Source: Bacteriovoracaceae bacterium
Lineage (GTDB): Bacteria > Bdellovibrionota > UBA1018
Length of the DNA stretch: 7,451 nucleotides
Direction of reading: 5' to 3'
Assembly: GCA_947500275.1 (NCBI GenBank)
Contig: CANMSW010000107.1
Location: 1 to 7,451, forward strand
Of this stretch, positions 6,673 through 7,451 are shown piece by piece. The stretch's first letter is position 1. Every line of letters begins with the position of its first letter. The notes beneath the pieces were generated by a model that saw only the letters and a program-made list of their open reading frames with translations, was not told the DNA's origin and made no database searches. Position numbers and translations under genes: made by a program.

Positions 6673-7451
6673 TTAGGCCGACTGGTTTGAATCCCGCTGG
6701 CTGATTTGAGCCTGAGGAAGGGTAAGGGTGAAGCGAGTGAGCCCTTGTTCTGGAAGGGATGAAACCGAAATCTCTCCAGAGTGGGCTTCAGCGAATGCTT
6801 GTGAGAGTCGTAGCCCAAGGCCCATCCCTTTGCCTGAGGGTTTCGTCGTGAAAAGAGGTTCACCGAGGTGGGCAAGTGTCTCCTTGCTCAGTCCGGCTCC
6901 TGTGTCGATGATATGGATCCGGACAAAGTTTTGATTGTCGACGCGAGCACATTCACTCCGAATCTCAACGAAGAGACGAGATTCGGGGATAGCGCTTCTT
7001 TTTTCCTGAAGTGAATCCCACGCGTTATTTAAGAAATTCGTGATGATTTGTGAAATCTGAATAGGGCTGCATTCAATTCGAAGTGAGGGTTCGTCCAATT
7101 GCACGCGGATAGGAAAATCCTCTTTTTTGAATTTCTCTTCGACCAGTTCAATAGAGTCGCGGACGATGTCGTGGAGGTAGGCCCATTGATAAGGCTTCTC
7201 TTTCGTCTTTCTCGTCAGTGATTGAAGTGTTTGGATAATGTCAGAAATTCGGACGCTCATCGATTCGATGCGTGTAACAGCACTTAGAAGAGGATGCGCA
7301 GGATCGCTTCTCAGTAATTGCTGGCCGATTTTCTCGTTGTGGAGACGAATGACCGCGAGCGGATTATTGATTTCATGAGCGATCGAAGCGGAAACTTCAC
7401 CGATTGCTGCCAAGCGCCGCACGGCCTCCAGTTTCTGTTCTTGCTCGTGTA
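6673..7451 (-). CDS. Sensor histidine kinase, C-terminal catalytic part (5' end beyond right edge)
   Basis: The frame stays open to the right edge, so the N-terminal sensor region is missing. An in-frame GTG at 7422 is inside the gene: codons upstream of it (HEQEQKLEAV) continue into the typical helix before the H-box. The visible part has a HisKA dimerisation domain with the phospho-acceptor His in SIAHEINNPL (codon 7375-7377), then a HATPase domain with an N-box (NFLNNAWDSL, around 7012-7045), G1 box DTGAGL (6889-6906) and G2 box GKGMGLGL (around 6811-6835). All ATP-binding motifs are intact, so the enzyme should autophosphorylate and pass phosphate to a response regulator. The protein ends soon after the ATPase domain, so no receiver is fused at the C-terminus. 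The HEINNPL type is common in NtrB/AtoS-like and PAS-linked kinases. No response regulator is visible; the signal and partner are unknown. Confidence 0.93.
   Translation of the reverse strand, partial: HEQEQKLEAVRRLAAIGEVSASIAHEINNPLAVIRLHNEKIGQQLLRSDPAHPLLSAVTRIESMSVRISDIIQTLQSLTRKTKEKPYQWAYLHDIVRDSIELVEEKFKKEDFPIRVQLDEPSLRIECSPIQISQIITNFLNNAWDSLQEKRSAIPESRLFVEIRSECARVDNQNFVRIHIIDTGAGLSKETLAHLGEPLFTTKPSGKGMGLGLRLSQAFAEAHSGEISVSSLPEQGLTRFTLTLPQAQISQRDSNQSA

Noticed and set aside
7420..7422. GTG as the start of the histidine kinase
   Set aside because: The frame stays open upstream to the window edge with a helix typical of the region before HisKA, and this start would leave no sensor region.

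Overview
This window looks like ordinary chromosomal sequence from a free-living Gram-negative bacterium. GC is moderate, roughly 50-55% by eye. A Lon protease with the usual domain order, a DsbD/ScsB-type envelope disulfide reductase with a signal peptide, and a SWIM-SNF2 helicase together suggest a delta-proteobacterial or Bdellovibrionota-like lineage. That placement is an inference from gene content and protein style; no rRNA or other marker gene is present. No mobile element, CRISPR array, tRNA or rRNA was seen.

Layout from left to right. (1) A minus-strand reading frame is open from about 1263 (possibly 1323) to the left edge. It encodes the N-terminal part of a SWIM zinc-finger protein, very probably a SNF2-family helicase whose motor domains lie outside the window. 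(2) A divergent intergenic region of about 150 bp (1264-1413) holds a GC-rich inverted repeat and a possible heat-shock-type promoter for the next gene. (3) Two plus-strand genes lie 12 bp apart: lon (1414-3906) and a DsbD/ScsB-like thiol:disulfide interchange protein (3919-6120). They probably form one transcription unit. (4) Two minus-strand genes converge on this pair: a small four-helix SPW-type membrane protein (6135-6605) and the C-terminal part of a sensor histidine kinase (6673 to the right edge).

The lon and dsbD-like pair would join cytoplasmic proteolysis of damaged proteins to thiol reduction in the envelope, a plausible but unproven stress or protein-quality unit. The kinase has no response regulator in view, so its pathway is unknown. 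I see no convincing new multi-gene system. The points most worth checking are the hairpin and ambiguous start of the SWIM gene, the 14-bp palindrome over the dsbD-like start codon, the overlapping inverted repeats near the end of that gene, and the lon promoter.
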